A DNA stretch of 64,000 nucleotides from Rahnella rivi (GTDB lineage Bacteria > Pseudomonadota > Gammaproteobacteria > Enterobacterales > Enterobacteriaceae): positions 1 to 64,000 of the forward strand of contig NZ_JAFMOX010000048.1 in NCBI RefSeq assembly GCF_019049655.1, read 5' to 3'. The notes beneath the pieces are model-generated. The model did not search any database. It saw only the letters and a program-made list of their open reading frames with translations, and had not been told where the DNA came from. Positions 8,558 through 19,134 of this stretch are shown here, piece by piece. Each line of letters begins with the position of its first letter. The stretch's first letter is position 1. The position numbers and the translations under genes were made by a program.

Positions 8558-9796
8558 ATGTTTGGTTGGACTTCACGGCAGCGAAACGTTGCCATCGCCA
8601 GTTTTTTGAGCTGGACTCTCGACGCCTTCGATTTCTTTATTTTAGTCTTTCTTCTCAGTGATATAGCGACCGCATTTCAGGTGGATATCAAAGAGGTCAC
8701 GCTGGCTATTTTACTGACGCTGGCAGTGCGGCCAATTGGCGCGCTGGTGTTTGGGCGGGCAGCGGAAAAATACGGGCGTAAGCCGGTGCTGATGGTGAAC
8801 ATTGCCTGCTTTTCCATTTTTGAACTGTGTACGGCAGCAGCACCGTCGCTGACCATTTTCCTGATCCTGCGTGTGATTTACGGGATCGCGATGGGCGGTG
8901 TCTGGGGCGTGGCGTCATCACTGGCGATGGAAACCATCCCCGACCGTTCACGCGGCATGATGTCGGGGATTTTCCAGGCCGGTTATCCGTTTGGTTATCT
9001 GCTGGCGGCGGTGGTGTACGGGCTGTTCTCAGAACTGGTTGGCTGGCGCGGAATGTTTGTGATCGGTGCGGTGCCCGTTTTCCTGCTGCCGTTCATCTGG
9101 TTCAAAGTGCAGGAATCCCCGGTCTGGCTGGCCGCCCGTGAGCGAAAAGAAAGTACAGCGTTGCTGCCGGTGCTGAAATCGCACTGGAAACTCTGCGTCT
9201 ATCTGGTGGTGCTGATGGCGGCGTTCAATTTCTTCAGCCACGGAACGCAGGATCTTTACCCCTCATTCCTGAAAGTTCAGCATGGTTTTGATGCACATAC
9301 GGTCAGCCTGATCGCCATCAGTTACACCATAGCCTCGATCATCGGCGGTATCTTCTTTGGCACGCTGTCAGAGAAAATCGGGCGGAAAAAAGCCATTATT
9401 ATCGCGGCCTTACTCTCATTACCGGTGATCCCTCTGTGGGCTTTCTCCAGTGGAACCTGGACCATCGGGCTGGGGGCTTTCCTGATGCAGTTTATGGTGC
9501 AGGGCGCGTGGGGCGTTATTCCGTCTTATCTCACCGAGCTGGTGCCAGCCAATACCCGCGCCGTGCTGCCCGGTTTTGTTTATCAGCTTGGGAATCTGCT
9601 GGCGTCGGTCAATGCCACGTTGCAGGCAAGCATTGCTGAAAGTCACGGACATAACTACGGGCTGGCGATGGCCATTGTGGCCGGGACGGTGGCGATCGTG
9701 ATTTCTGTGCTGGTGGCATTTGGCCGGGATACGCGCGGAAAAGCGATAACAGGAGCAATAAATAATCAGGCGACCGATCAACCCGCTAAGGTTTGA
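8558..9796 (+). CDS. MFS transporter, sialate/carboxylate:proton symporter type
   Basis: A 412-residue major facilitator protein with about twelve membrane segments. The start FGWTSRQRNVAIASFLSWTL followed by DAFDFFILVFLL, the loop RAAEKYGRKPVLM between helices 2 and 3, and the second GTLSEKIGRKKA loop are typical of the NanT/Jen1-like symporters (sialic acid, lactate and related carboxylates). The substrate cannot be told from the sequence. The ATG at 8558 is preferred over an upstream TTG at 8516 because AGGGA precedes it at a usable distance. It stands alone between comM and the ilv operon; in E. coli nothing lies at this position. Confidence 0.75.
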   Translation: MFGWTSRQRNVAIASFLSWTLDAFDFFILVFLLSDIATAFQVDIKEVTLAILLTLAVRPIGALVFGRAAEKYGRKPVLMVNIACFSIFELCTAAAPSLTIFLILRVIYGIAMGGVWGVASSLAMETIPDRSRGMMSGIFQAGYPFGYLLAAVVYGLFSELVGWRGMFVIGAVPVFLLPFIWFKVQESPVWLAARERKESTALLPVLKSHWKLCVYLVVLMAAFNFFSHGTQDLYPSFLKVQHGFDAHTVSLIAISYTIASIIGGIFFGTLSEKIGRKKAIIIAALLSLPVIPLWAFSSGTWTIGLGAFLMQFMVQGAWGVIPSYLTELVPANTRAVLPGFVYQLGNLLASVNATLQASIAESHGHNYGLAMAIVAGTVAIVISVLVAFGRDTRGKAITGAINNQATDQPAKV

Positions 9797-9857
9797 TTTT
9801 TCACTGAATTTTTCGCTGATGCTGCGACGGGCCGCAATTAATAACGCAAGAAAAATG

Positions 9858-9885
9858 TTGTCATTAAATGCATTACTGTGATAAC
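9858..9885 (+). promoter_or_regulatory. Candidate promoter of the ilv operon
   Basis: TTGTCA at 9858-9863 and GATAAC at 9880-9885 are separated by 16 bases and lie about 45 bases before the ilvL start. Position and sequence resemble the main ilvLXGMEDA promoter of E. coli. Confidence 0.55.
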
Positions 9886-9928
9886 TCTGTAGGCAATCGT
9901 TCGCAATATGAATTATAGAAACCGAAAA

Positions 9929-10030
9929 ATGAAAGCCCTTCTCCTCGTAGTTAGCCTAGTCGTGATTAGCGTGGTGGTGATTATTATCCCACCGTGCGGG
10001 GCTGCACTTGGACGAAGAAAGGCTTATTAA
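9929..10030 (+). CDS. ilvL: ilv operon leader peptide
   Basis: A 33-residue leader peptide beginning MKALLLVVSLVVISVVVIII and ending in PPCGAALGRRKAY. It is very rich in valine, leucine and isoleucine codons (six Val and four Ile in the core alone) and is close to the E. coli IlvL peptide. Ribosome stalling at these codons when charged Ile, Val or Leu tRNA is scarce lets an antiterminator form, so the downstream ilv genes are expressed. The attenuator follows 20 bases after the stop codon. Confidence 0.92.
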   Translation: MKALLLVVSLVVISVVVIIIPPCGAALGRRKAY

Positions 10031-10051
10031 ACAAGCCTGAACCTGAAAAGA

Positions 10052-10085
10052 AACCCCGCACCGAAAGGTCCGGGGTTTTTTTTTG
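10052..10085 (+). terminator. ilv attenuator
   Basis: The stem ACCCCG(C)A / T(C)CGGGGT with a short loop is followed by nine T residues. It lies between ilvL and ilvX and is the regulated terminator of the ilv leader. Confidence 0.9.
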
Positions 10086-10124
10086 GGTCAGGAATTTCAG
10101 AGAACAGTGAAGCGGGGTCGGAAA

Positions 10125-10175
10125 ATGAGCAACAGCATAATGTTCTGCACTTGTCGCAAAAAGGCAGGAGAATAA
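10125..10175 (+). CDS. ilvX: Small peptide IlvX
   Basis: A 16-codon gene encoding [16 protein letters not shown] sits between the attenuator and ilvG. It corresponds in place, size and start (MSNS..FC) to E. coli IlvX, whose 16-residue product has been detected. GGGG upstream of the ATG can serve as ribosome site, and the stop codon lies two bases before the ilvG ATG with the ilvG ribosome site inside it, which suggests translational coupling. Its function is unknown. Confidence 0.75.
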   Translation: MSNSIMFCTCRKKAGE

Positions 10176-10177
10176 GG

Positions 10178-11824
10178 ATGAACGGAGCACAGTGGGTAGT
10201 ACAAGCGTTGCGTGCGCAGGGGGTAGATATGGTGTTTGGTTATCCCGGCGGGGCAATCATGCCGGTATACGATGCACTGTATGACGGCGGCGTGGAACAC
10301 CTGTTGTGCCGGCACGAGCAAGGTGCCGCAATGGCCGCCATCGGCTATGCCCGTTCAACCGGAAAAGTCGGCGTGTGTATTGCCACTTCCGGGCCTGGTG
10401 CGACCAACCTGATCACCGGTCTGGCCGATGCGCTGTTAGATTCCGTTCCGCTGGTGGCCATCACCGGTCAGGTCGGCTCCGCCTTTATCGGCACCGACGC
10501 TTTCCAGGAGATCGACGTTTTAGGTTTGTCCCTGGCCTGCACCAAACACAGTTTCCTGGTGGAATCGCTGGACGCATTGCCGGAAATCATGGCCGAAGCG
10601 TTTGCCATCGCCAGCTCCGGCCGTCCGGGCCCGGTGCTGATCGATATCCCGAAAGACATCCAGCTGGCGACCGGCGAACTGCCACCCCATCTGCTGGCGG
10701 TGGAAGAATCTTTCCCGCACCCGGTCGCTGAACTGGAACAGGCCCGCGCCATGATTGCCGCCGCGCAAAAACCGATGCTGTACATCGGCGGCGGTGTCGG
10801 TATGGCGCAGGCGGTTCCTGCATTACGCGATTTTATCTCGGCCACCGGCATTCCTGCGGTGGCTACGCTGAAAGGCCTGGGCGCGCCGGAGGCCACTGAC
10901 CCCTGCTATCTGGGCATGTTGGGAATGCACGGCACCAAAGCGGCGAATCTGGCGGTGCAGTCTTCTGACTTACTGATCGCCGTTGGGGCTCGCTTCGATG
11001 ACCGTGTGACCGGAAAACTGAACACCTTTGCGCCGCACGCAGCGGTTATCCATATGGATATCGATCCGGCTGAGCTGAACAAACTGCGTCAGGCGCACGT
11101 GGCGTTGCAGGGTGATCTGAATGCGCTGTTACCGGCGCTGCAACAGCCACTGAAGATCAATGCATGGCGTGATGAAGTGATGACGCTGAAAGCGCAGGGC
11201 GAATGGCGCTACGACCATCCGGGCGAAGCGATTTATGCGCCGCTGCTGCTGAAACAAATCTCCGATCGTAAATCGGCGAATACCGTGGTGACGACTGACG
11301 TCGGCCAGCATCAGATGTGGACCGCGCAACATATGCAGTTCACCCGCCCGGAAAACTTCATCACCTCCAGCGGTCTGGGCACGATGGGCTTTGGCGTTCC
11401 GGCAGCCGTCGGCGCACAGGTTGCCCGCCCGGATGACATGGTGATCTGCGTTTCCGGTGACGGTTCCTTCATGATGAATGTTCAGGAGCTGGGCACCATC
11501 AAGCGAAAACAGTTGCCCGTCAAAATCCTGCTGCTGGATAACCAGCGGTTAGGGATGGTTCGACAGTGGCAGGAATTGTTCTTCGACGGACGCTTCAGTG
11601 AAACCAACCTCTCCGATAACCCCGATTTTGTGACGCTGGCCAGCGCATTTAACATCCCCGGCCAACGCATTCACCGTAAAGACCAAGTCGATGCCGCTCT
11701 GGACGCCTTCTTCAACAGCGAAGGTCCGTATTTGCTTCAGGTTTCCATCGACGAAAATGAAAATGTCTGGCCTCTGGTGCCACCGGGCGCAGGCAACGAA
11801 ACCATGTTGGAGAAAATGTCATGA
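10178..11824 (+). CDS. ilvG: Acetolactate synthase II, large (catalytic) subunit
   Basis: The 548-residue ThDP enzyme condenses two pyruvates, or pyruvate and 2-oxobutyrate, in the first common step of Val/Leu/Ile synthesis. The catalytic glutamate is E47 in RHEQGAA, and the ThDP/Mg motif [12 protein letters not shown]...NQRLGM is in the C-terminal part. The reading frame is intact, unlike in E. coli K-12, where ilvG carries a frameshift. The start at 10178 matches the family N-terminus [16 protein letters not shown] and has CAGGAG seven bases upstream. Its stop overlaps the ilvM start. Confidence 0.97.
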   Translation: MNGAQWVVQALRAQGVDMVFGYPGGAIMPVYDALYDGGVEHLLCRHEQGAAMAAIGYARSTGKVGVCIATSGPGATNLITGLADALLDSVPLVAITGQVGSAFIGTDAFQEIDVLGLSLACTKHSFLVESLDALPEIMAEAFAIASSGRPGPVLIDIPKDIQLATGELPPHLLAVEESFPHPVAELEQARAMIAAAQKPMLYIGGGVGMAQAVPALRDFISATGIPAVATLKGLGAPEATDPCYLGMLGMHGTKAANLAVQSSDLLIAVGARFDDRVTGKLNTFAPHAAVIHMDIDPAELNKLRQAHVALQGDLNALLPALQQPLKINAWRDEVMTLKAQGEWRYDHPGEAIYAPLLLKQISDRKSANTVVTTDVGQHQMWTAQHMQFTRPENFITSSGLGTMGFGVPAAVGAQVARPDDMVICVSGDGSFMMNVQELGTIKRKQLPVKILLLDNQRLGMVRQWQELFFDGRFSETNLSDNPDFVTLASAFNIPGQRIHRKDQVDAALDAFFNSEGPYLLQVSIDENENVWPLVPPGAGNETMLEKMS

Positions 11825-12084
11825 TGCAGCATAACGTCTCAATCCAGGCCCGTTTCCGCCCTGAAATGTTGGAACGCGTACTACGCGTTGTTCGCCACCG
11901 TGGTTTTCAGGTATGCGCGATGAACATGACCCCGATGGTCAATGCGGAAAACATAAATATCGAATTGACCGTTGCCAGCCAGCGGCCGGTAGATTTACTG
12001 TCTTCACAGTTACGCAAACTTATGGATGTCGCCTGTGTCGAGATCCAGCAACACACATCACAACAAATACGCGCGAATGCGTGA
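11821..12084 (+). CDS. ilvM: Acetolactate synthase II, small (regulatory) subunit
   Basis: An 87-residue ACT-type small subunit that stabilises and activates IlvG; isozyme II in enterobacteria is insensitive to valine. Conserved segments are [17 protein letters not shown] and INIELTVAS. It starts MMQH as in E. coli and overlaps the ilvG stop by four bases (ATGA), so the two subunits are translationally coupled. Confidence 0.95.
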   Translation: MMQHNVSIQARFRPEMLERVLRVVRHRGFQVCAMNMTPMVNAENINIELTVASQRPVDLLSSQLRKLMDVACVEIQQHTSQQIRANA

Positions 12085-12102
12085 GTAATAGGGACGATAA
12101 GA

Positions 12103-13032
12103 ATGACGAAGAAAGCTGATTACATTTGGTTCAATGGTGAGATGGTTCCGTGGGCAGACGCGAAGGTTCACGTGATGTCACACGCGTTGCATTACGGCAC
12201 GTCTGTTTTTGAAGGCGTACGTTGCTACGACTCCCATAAAGGTCCGGTCGTCTTCCGCCACCGTGAACATATGCAGCGTCTGCGCGATTCCGCCAAAATC
12301 TACCGCATGCCGGTTTCTCAGAGTGTTGATGAGCTGATGGAAGCCTGCCGCGAAACCCTGCGCAAAAACAATCTGGTCAGCGCCTATATCCGTCCGCTGG
12401 TGTTTGTGGGCGATGTCGGCATGGGCGTGAATCCACCGGATGGCTACAAAACTGACGTGATCATTGCCGCCTTCCCGTGGGGCGCCTATCTGGGTGAAGA
12501 AGCGCTGGAACAGGGCATCGACGCGATGGTGTCTTCCTGGAACCGCGTTGCCGCCAACACCATTCCCACTGCCGCGAAAGCCGGTGGTAACTACCTGTCC
12601 TCATTGCTGGTCGGCAGCGAAGCGCGTCGCCACGGTTATCAGGAAGGTATCGCGCTGGATGTTCACGGTTATGTCTCTGAAGGTGCAGGCGAAAACCTGT
12701 TTGAAGTGAAAGAAGGCATTCTGTTCACGCCTCCGTTTACCTCTTCCGCGCTGCCGGGTATCACCCGTGACGCTATTATTAAACTGGCGAAAGATATGGG
12801 TCTGGAAGTGCGTGAGCAGGTATTGTCCCGTGAATCCCTGTATCTGGCAGATGAAGTCTTCATGTCCGGCACCGCCGCAGAAATCACGCCAGTACGCAGC
12901 GTGGACGGCATTCAGGTTGGCATCGGCAAACGTGGTCCGGTGACCAAACAAATTCAGGATGCGTTCTTCGGCCTGTTCACCGGCAAAACCGAAGACAAAT
13001 GGGGTTGGCTGGATCCTATCAATCCACAGTAG
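12103..13032 (+). CDS. ilvE: Branched-chain amino acid aminotransferase
   Basis: The 309-residue fold-type IV PLP enzyme carries out the last transamination to Leu, Ile and Val in the cytoplasm. The PLP lysine is K159 in AAKAGGNYLSS, at the same position as in E. coli, and the typical GYVSEGAGENLFEV stretch follows. Length is identical to the E. coli enzyme. It lies 18 bases after ilvM within the ilvGMEDA operon. Confidence 0.97.
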   Translation: MTKKADYIWFNGEMVPWADAKVHVMSHALHYGTSVFEGVRCYDSHKGPVVFRHREHMQRLRDSAKIYRMPVSQSVDELMEACRETLRKNNLVSAYIRPLVFVGDVGMGVNPPDGYKTDVIIAAFPWGAYLGEEALEQGIDAMVSSWNRVAANTIPTAAKAGGNYLSSLLVGSEARRHGYQEGIALDVHGYVSEGAGENLFEVKEGILFTPPFTSSALPGITRDAIIKLAKDMGLEVREQVLSRESLYLADEVFMSGTAAEITPVRSVDGIQVGIGKRGPVTKQIQDAFFGLFTGKTEDKWGWLDPINPQ

Positions 13033-13105
13033 TCACAAGAATAAGAATTGCGCAGGTAGCGATTTCGCTGCCTGCTAAACAGAAATGATTTGGAGTGAAC
13101 AGAGC

Positions 13106-14956
13106 ATGCCTAAGTACCGTTCCCACACCACGACTCATGGCCGCAACATGGCTGGCGCCCGCGCATTATGGCGTGCCACCGGCATGACCGATGACGATTT
13201 CGGTAAGCCCATTATTGCCGTCGTCAACTCCTTTACCCAGTTCGTACCGGGCCACGTTCACTTGCGCGATCTGGGTAAACTGGTTGCCGAGCAAATCGAA
13301 GCGTCCGGCGGCGTAGCGAAAGAATTTAACACCATCGCCGTGGATGACGGGATCGCCATGGGTCATGGCGGCATGCTGTATTCATTGCCTTCGCGCGAAC
13401 TGATCGCGGATTCCGTGGAATACATGGTGAACGCGCACTGCGCCGATGCCATGGTGTGTATTTCCAACTGCGACAAAATCACCCCGGGAATGCTGATGGC
13501 GTCACTGCGCCTGAACATTCCGGTGATCTTCGTTTCCGGCGGTCCGATGGAAGCCGGTAAAACCAAGCTGTCCGACAAAATCATCAAACTCGACCTGGTC
13601 GATGCGATGATTCAGGGCGCAAATCCGAACGTCAGTGATGCTGACAGCGAACAGATCGAGCGTTCTGCCTGTCCGACCTGTGGTTCCTGTTCCGGTATGT
13701 TCACCGCCAACTCCATGAACTGTCTGACCGAAGCGCTGGGCCTGTCTCAGCCGGGTAACGGTTCATTGCTGGCGACCCACGCCGACCGCCGGGATCTGTT
13801 CCTGAATGCCGGTCGTCGTATCGTTGAGCTGACCAAACGTTATTACGAAAAAGATGATGAATCCGCGTTGCCACGCAACATCGCCAGCAAAGCGGCATTC
13901 GAAAATGCCATGACGCTGGATATCGCCATGGGCGGTTCCACTAACACCGTTCTTCACCTGCTGGCTGCGGCGCAGGAAGGCGGCATCGAGTTCGATATGA
14001 TCGACATCGACCGTCTGTCACGCGTTGTACCACACCTGTGTAAAGTGGCACCGAGCACGCCGAAATACCATATGGAAGACGTTCACCGCGCCGGTGGCGT
14101 GCTGGCAATTCTGGGCGAGCTGGATCGTGCGAACCTGCTGAACCGCGACGTGAAAAACATCCTGGGCCTGAATCTGACGCAGACGCTTGAACAGTACGAC
14201 ATCATGCTGACCAAAGACGAAGCGGTGAAAAAAATGTTCCGCGCAGGCCCGGCAGGTATCCGTACCACGCAGGCATTCTCTCAGGATTGCCGCTGGGACA
14301 CGCTGGATGATGACCGCGCGGAAGGGTGTATCCGCTCGCTGGGACATGCGTTCAGCAAAGACGGCGGTCTGGCCGTGCTTTACGGCAACATCGCCGAAGC
14401 GGGCAGTATCGTGAAAACCGCAGGCGTGGATAAATCCAACCTGACTTTCCGTGGCCCGGCCAAAGTGTACGAAAGCCAGGATGATGCGGTTTCCGCAATC
14501 CTCGGTGGCAAAGTCGTGTCCGGCGACGTCGTGGTTATCCGCTACGAAGGGCCAAAAGGCGGTCCGGGCATGCAGGAAATGCTGTATCCGACCACCTACC
14601 TGAAATCCATGGGTCTGGGCAAAGAGTGTGCGCTGATCACCGACGGTCGTTTCTCCGGCGGCACTTCCGGCCTGTCCATCGGCCACGTTTCTCCGGAAGC
14701 GGGCAGCGGCGGCATGATTGCGCTGGTGGAAGATGGCGACATCATTGATATCGATATTCCGAACCGCAAAATGGTACTGGACGTTCCTGCGGCTGAACTG
14801 GCTGCCCGTCACGAGGCCGAACTGGCGCGCGGCGAAAAAGCCTGGACGCCGAAGAACCGCGAACGCGTGGTGTCTCTGGCGCTGCGTGCTTACGCATTGC
14901 TGGCGACCAGTGCCGATAAAGGCGCCGTTCGCGACAAGTCTAAGCTGGGAGGCTAA
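13106..14956 (+). CDS. ilvD: Dihydroxy-acid dehydratase
   Basis: The 616-residue iron-sulfur enzyme converts 2,3-dihydroxy-isovalerate or -methylvalerate to the 2-oxo acids. Cluster-binding cysteines are in CISNCDK (C122) and [11 protein letters not shown] (C189, C192, C195). The start at 13106 gives the family N-terminus MPKYRS; an ATG seven codons upstream adds residues not seen in relatives. It ends KLGG as in E. coli, and ilvA starts five bases later. Confidence 0.96.
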   Translation: MPKYRSHTTTHGRNMAGARALWRATGMTDDDFGKPIIAVVNSFTQFVPGHVHLRDLGKLVAEQIEASGGVAKEFNTIAVDDGIAMGHGGMLYSLPSRELIADSVEYMVNAHCADAMVCISNCDKITPGMLMASLRLNIPVIFVSGGPMEAGKTKLSDKIIKLDLVDAMIQGANPNVSDADSEQIERSACPTCGSCSGMFTANSMNCLTEALGLSQPGNGSLLATHADRRDLFLNAGRRIVELTKRYYEKDDESALPRNIASKAAFENAMTLDIAMGGSTNTVLHLLAAAQEGGIEFDMIDIDRLSRVVPHLCKVAPSTPKYHMEDVHRAGGVLAILGELDRANLLNRDVKNILGLNLTQTLEQYDIMLTKDEAVKKMFRAGPAGIRTTQAFSQDCRWDTLDDDRAEGCIRSLGHAFSKDGGLAVLYGNIAEAGSIVKTAGVDKSNLTFRGPAKVYESQDDAVSAILGGKVVSGDVVVIRYEGPKGGPGMQEMLYPTTYLKSMGLGKECALITDGRFSGGTSGLSIGHVSPEAGSGGMIALVEDGDIIDIDIPNRKMVLDVPAAELAARHEAELARGEKAWTPKNRERVVSLALRAYALLATSADKGAVRDKSKLGG

Positions 14957-14961
14957 AGGCC

Positions 14962-16506
14962 ATGGCGGTATCTCAACCTCTGCCCGATCAACCGGGTGGT
15001 GCCGAATATCTGCGCGCCGTGCTGCGTGCGCCGGTTTATGAAGTCGCACAGGTGACGCCTTTGCAGGTCATGGAAAAGATCTCTTCCCGGCTGGGTAACA
15101 CCATTCTGGTGAAGAGGGAGGACCGCCAGGCTGTTCACAGTTTTAAACTGCGCGGTGCGTATTCCATGATCGCCAGCCTGACCGAAGAGCAGGCCGCGCG
15201 CGGCGTGATTACGGCTTCTGCCGGTAACCACGCACAGGGCGTTGCGCTTTCGGCGACCAAAAAAGGCATTAAATCGCTGATCGTGATGCCGGTGGCGACC
15301 GCTGACATCAAGGTCGATGCCGTGCGTAATTTCGGCGGCGAAGTGCTGCTGCATGGCGCGAATTTCGATGAGGCGAAAGCCAAAGCGATAACGCTGTCGC
15401 AGGAACAGGGCATGACCTTTGTGCCGCCGTTTGACCATCCGGCAGTGATCGCCGGACAGGGCACGCTGGCGATGGAACTGCTGCAACAGGATGCGCATCT
15501 GGACCGCGTCTTCGTGCCCGTCGGCGGCGGTGGGCTTGCGGCGGGTGTCGCAGTACTGATCAAACAGCTGATGCCGCAGATTCAGGTGATCGGCGTTGAA
15601 GCGGAAGATTCGGCTTGTCTGCGCGCGGCGCTCGATGCCGGTGAACCGGTTGATCTGGCGCGTGTCGGGTTGTTCGCCGAAGGCGTGGCCGTGAAGCGCA
15701 TCGGGACGGAAACCTTCCGCCTGTGTCGTGAATATCTGGATGATGTGATCACCGTTGACAGTGATTCCATCTGCGCGGCCGTGAAAGATTTGTTCGAAGA
15801 TGTGCGTGCGATTGCTGAACCTTCCGGCGCGCTGGCGCTGGCGGGACTGAAGAAATATGTTCAGCAGCACAACATTCAGGGCGAGCGTCTGGCGCATGTG
15901 CTTTCCGGCGCGAACGTGAATTTCCACGGTCTGCGTTATGTGTCAGAACGCTGCGAGCTGGGCGAGCAACGCGAAGCGCTGCTGGCGGTGACCATTCCTG
16001 AGCGCAAAGGCAGCTTCCTGAAATTCTGTCAGCTGTTGGGTGGCCGTTCGGTAACGGAGTTCAATTACCGTTATGCCGATGCCGACAACGCCTGCATTTT
16101 TGTCGGCGTGCGTCTGACGCGCGGACATGCGGAACGTCTGGAAATCATCGACGAACTGAATCACGACGGTTATCAGGTGGTCGATCTTTCTGATGATGAA
16201 ATGGCGAAACTGCATGTGCGTTACATGGTGGGCGGGCGTCCCACCAAGCCTCTGCGTGAGCGGCTTTACAGCTTTGAGTTCCCGGAATCCCCCGGCGCTT
16301 TGCTGAAATTCCTGCACACGCTGGGTACGCACTGGAATATTTCGCTATTCCATTATCGCAGCCACGGCACCGATTTTGGTCGCGTGCTGGCAGCGTTTGA
16401 GCTGAACGAGGAAGAGCCGGAGTTCGAACAGAACCTGAAGGCGTTGGGTTATGACTGTCACAACGAAAGTGATAATCCGGCATTCCGCTTCTTCTTAGCG
16501 GGCTGA
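14962..16506 (+). CDS. ilvA: Biosynthetic threonine deaminase
   Basis: The 514-residue enzyme makes 2-oxobutyrate from threonine, the committed step to isoleucine, and is normally inhibited by isoleucine. The PLP lysine is K62 in HSFKLRGAY, the phosphate loop is GGGGLAAGV near residue 190, and two ACT-like regulatory repeats fill about 330-514 (LGGRSVTEFNYRYAD; HTLGTHWNISLFHYRSHGTD). Length equals the E. coli enzyme. It is the last gene of the operon and is followed by a strong terminator. Confidence 0.97.
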   Translation: MAVSQPLPDQPGGAEYLRAVLRAPVYEVAQVTPLQVMEKISSRLGNTILVKREDRQAVHSFKLRGAYSMIASLTEEQAARGVITASAGNHAQGVALSATKKGIKSLIVMPVATADIKVDAVRNFGGEVLLHGANFDEAKAKAITLSQEQGMTFVPPFDHPAVIAGQGTLAMELLQQDAHLDRVFVPVGGGGLAAGVAVLIKQLMPQIQVIGVEAEDSACLRAALDAGEPVDLARVGLFAEGVAVKRIGTETFRLCREYLDDVITVDSDSICAAVKDLFEDVRAIAEPSGALALAGLKKYVQQHNIQGERLAHVLSGANVNFHGLRYVSERCELGEQREALLAVTIPERKGSFLKFCQLLGGRSVTEFNYRYADADNACIFVGVRLTRGHAERLEIIDELNHDGYQVVDLSDDEMAKLHVRYMVGGRPTKPLRERLYSFEFPESPGALLKFLHTLGTHWNISLFHYRSHGTDFGRVLAAFELNEEEPEFEQNLKALGYDCHNESDNPAFRFFLAG

Positions 16507-16511
16507 TAACG

Positions 16512-16545
16512 AAAACGGGACGCCTGAAAAGCGTCCCGTTTTTTA
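16512..16545 (+). terminator. Terminator after ilvA
   Basis: The perfect stem AAAACGGGACGC / GCGTCCCGTTTT with a CTGAAAA loop runs into T residues. It lies between convergent ilvA and ilvY and, having A and T runs on both sides, may work in both directions. Confidence 0.9.
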
Positions 16546-16558
16546 TTGCCTGAAAGGC

Positions 16559-17440
16559 TCAGAGTAACTGCCAGAACGCGTCAATCAGCGGTTCGTTGAG
16601 GCGTTTTTTCTGCACGCAGACGCCCAGCTCCAGCGGTGCGCCGGCCGCAACGTTATCCAGAATGGTAATGCGGTTGCGGATGGATTCCGGGCTGTTGTCG
16701 ACCACGACCGACGGGATCAGCGCAATGCCGCAGCCAAGCGCGACCATCGAGACAATCGCTTCATGGCCGGACACCGTGGCGTAAATCAGCGGATTAGTCA
16801 GACGGTTGCGTTTGAACCAGATGTCGATACGTTTTCGCGCCGGGCCATGCTCGGGAAGAATAAACGGGATCCGCGACCAGTCGGGATGAGGTTCGCTGAC
16901 CTGGGTGCGTACCGCGCAGGGCAGGGAAGGCGAAATCAGGATCATTGAGATTTCGCCAATCTTTGCGAAATCGACGCTGCCCGGCAGACTTTCAGGATGT
17001 CCGGCGATACCTAAGTCCGCGTCGGTAGACTGCACTTTTTCGACCGCATCGGCGGCATCGCCGGTGGTCAGTTTGATTTCGACCAGCGGATGCTGTGCGC
17101 GGAAGCGGTCCAGAATCGGCGGCAGGTGGCTGTAGGCGGCGGTCACCGAGCAAAACAGACGCAGTTCGCCGCTCAGCGTCGGGCCATGCTGATCCAGCCC
17201 GCTGCGCAGTTGCTGGTAATGCAGCAGCGTCTGCTGGGCAAAGTTTCTGAGCTGTTCGCCCGCGCTGGTCAGCTGCACGGTGCGGTTATCACGCTGAAAC
17301 AATGGCTGGCCGAGCTCCTCTTCCAGCCGCTGGATCTGGCGCGAAAGCGTGGACGGGCTGACATGCATCGCCTTCGATGAACGGCCAAAATGGCGGCTTT
17401 CCGCCAGATGTAAAAACAGTTTCAGATCACGTAAGTCCAT
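16559..17440 (-). CDS. ilvY: LysR-family activator of ilvC
   Basis: The 293-residue regulator matches E. coli IlvY, which activates ilvC in response to acetolactate or acetohydroxybutyrate and represses itself. The N-terminal helix-turn-helix is FLHLAESRHFGRSSKAMHVS then LSRQIQRLEEELG; the effector domain starts near residue 90 and includes VEIKLTTGDAADAVEKV. The start at 17440 (MDLRDLK) is the family one; the upstream codons are not conserved. It is divergent from ilvC across a 186-base control region. Confidence 0.94.
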   Translation of the reverse strand: MDLRDLKLFLHLAESRHFGRSSKAMHVSPSTLSRQIQRLEEELGQPLFQRDNRTVQLTSAGEQLRNFAQQTLLHYQQLRSGLDQHGPTLSGELRLFCSVTAAYSHLPPILDRFRAQHPLVEIKLTTGDAADAVEKVQSTDADLGIAGHPESLPGSVDFAKIGEISMILISPSLPCAVRTQVSEPHPDWSRIPFILPEHGPARKRIDIWFKRNRLTNPLIYATVSGHEAIVSMVALGCGIALIPSVVVDNSPESIRNRITILDNVAAGAPLELGVCVQKKRLNEPLIDAFWQLL

Positions 17441-17486
17441 AACGATTACCCGGTTTTCTCGCATTAAAGATGGCTGTTCATGAGTA

Positions 17487-17548
17487 TTGCATAATCTGCA
17501 ACGTCATCTTCGTAATATATCAATTTAAGCAATATGTCGCATGACATA
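17487..17548. promoter_or_regulatory. IlvY operator region between ilvY and ilvC
   Basis: Two inverted repeats lie in the divergent promoter region. TTGCA-TAATC-TGCAA at 17487-17501 has the T-N11-A form of LysR-type sites, and TATGTC-GCAT-GACATA spans 17533-17548. E. coli has two tandem IlvY operators in this interval; assigning these repeats to them is an inference. Confidence 0.6.
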
Positions 17549-17626
17549 TAGTGAATTCACGGCGTTCACCGGCTCACCGGTGAAACAAAAAATAACAGCA
17601 CTTACCTCGAAAGAACGGAGCAAGAC

Positions 17627-19102
17627 ATGGCTAACTATTTCAACACACTGAACCTGCGTCAGCAGCTGGCACAACTGGGCAAATGCCGCTTCATGGGTCG
17701 CGATGAATTCGCTGACGAAGCCAGCTACCTCAAAGGTAAAAAAGTGGTGATCGTGGGCTGTGGCGCACAAGGTTTGAACCAGGGTCTGAACATGCGTGAT
17801 TCTGGCCTGGATGTGTCATATACCCTGCGTGCAGAAGCGATTGCCGAGAAGCGCGCTTCATGGCGTAAAGCGACTGAAAACGGCTTTAAAGTCGGCACCT
17901 ACGAAGAACTGATCCCGCAGGCCGATCTGGTGGTTAACCTGACGCCAGACAAACAGCATAGCGCGGTAGTAAAAGCCGTCCAGCCTCTGATGAAAGATGG
18001 CGCAACCCTGGGCTATTCCCACGGTTTCAACATCGTTGAAGTGGGCGAGCAAATCCGTAAAGACATCACCGTGGTGATGGTTGCGCCAAAATGTCCGGGT
18101 ACCGAAGTACGTGAAGAATACAAACGCGGTTTCGGTGTACCGACGCTGATCGCAGTTCACCCGGAAAACGATCCGAAAGGCGAAGGCATGGCGATTGCTA
18201 AAGCCTGGGCAGCAGCCACCGGTGGCCACCGTGCGGGCGTTCTGCAGTCTTCCTTCGTTGCCGAAGTGAAATCTGACCTGATGGGCGAGCAGACTATCCT
18301 GTGCGGTATGTTGCAGGCCGGTTCTCTGCTGTGCTTCGACAAACTGGTTGCTGACGGCGTTGATGAAGCTTACGCAGAAAAACTGCTGCAGTTCGGCTGG
18401 GAAACCATCACCGAAGCGCTGAAACAAGGCGGCATCACGCTGATGATGGATCGTCTGTCCAACCCGGCGAAACTGCGTGCTTATGCGCTGTCCGAACAAC
18501 TGAAAGAGATCATGGCGCCACTGTTCCAGAAACACATGGACGACATCATCTCCGGCGAATTCTCCAGCGGCATGATGGCTGACTGGGCGAACGACGACAA
18601 AAACCTGCTGACCTGGCGTGAAGAAACGGGCGCCACCGCGTTCGAAAACGCACCTCAGTTCGACGGTAAAATCTCCGAGCAGGAATACTTCGATCACGGC
18701 GTTGTGATGATTGCGATGGTGAAAGCGGGCGTTGAGCTGGCCTTCGAAACCATGGTGGCTTCCGGCATCATCGAAGAATCTGCTTACTACGAATCACTGC
18801 ACGAGCTGCCGCTGATCGCCAACACCGTTGCACGTAAGCGTCTGTACGAAATGAACGTGGTTATCTCTGATACCGCTGAATACGGTAACTACCTGTTCGC
18901 TAACGCCGCCGTACCGTTGCTGAAAGAGTTCATGACCACGCTGCAGGCGGGCGATTTGGGCAAATCAGTGGCTGAAACGCAGGTTGATAACGCACAGCTG
19001 CGTGATGTTAACGAAGCGATTCGCAATCACCCGATCGAGTCAATTGGCCGCACTCTGCGCGGTTATATGACAGATATGAAACGCATTGCGGTAGCGAGTT
19101 AA
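17627..19102 (+). CDS. ilvC: Ketol-acid reductoisomerase (class II)
   Basis: The 491-residue NADPH enzyme converts acetolactate and acetohydroxybutyrate to the dihydroxy acids used by IlvD. The Rossmann motif is [20 protein letters not shown] near residue 40. It is the long, class II form with duplicated C-terminal domain, the same length as the E. coli enzyme. AGAACGGAG precedes the ATG. Expression is expected to depend on IlvY, whose gene is divergent. Confidence 0.97.
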   Translation: MANYFNTLNLRQQLAQLGKCRFMGRDEFADEASYLKGKKVVIVGCGAQGLNQGLNMRDSGLDVSYTLRAEAIAEKRASWRKATENGFKVGTYEELIPQADLVVNLTPDKQHSAVVKAVQPLMKDGATLGYSHGFNIVEVGEQIRKDITVVMVAPKCPGTEVREEYKRGFGVPTLIAVHPENDPKGEGMAIAKAWAAATGGHRAGVLQSSFVAEVKSDLMGEQTILCGMLQAGSLLCFDKLVADGVDEAYAEKLLQFGWETITEALKQGGITLMMDRLSNPAKLRAYALSEQLKEIMAPLFQKHMDDIISGEFSSGMMADWANDDKNLLTWREETGATAFENAPQFDGKISEQEYFDHGVVMIAMVKAGVELAFETMVASGIIEESAYYESLHELPLIANTVARKRLYEMNVVISDTAEYGNYLFANAAVPLLKEFMTTLQAGDLGKSVAETQVDNAQLRDVNEAIRNHPIESIGRTLRGYMTDMKRIAVAS

Positions 19103-19134
19103 TTCGTTAACCCTCAGGTATGAAATAGAAATAA

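Noticed and set aside
10178-11824. Possible frameshift in ilvG as in E. coli K-12
   Set aside because: The frame is open over all 548 codons with conserved sequence throughout, so acetolactate synthase II should be active.
14018-15927. Two open frames of over 320 codons antisense to ilvD and ilvA
   Set aside because: Both are reverse-strand shadows of well conserved enzymes with typical His/Arg/Gln-rich composition.
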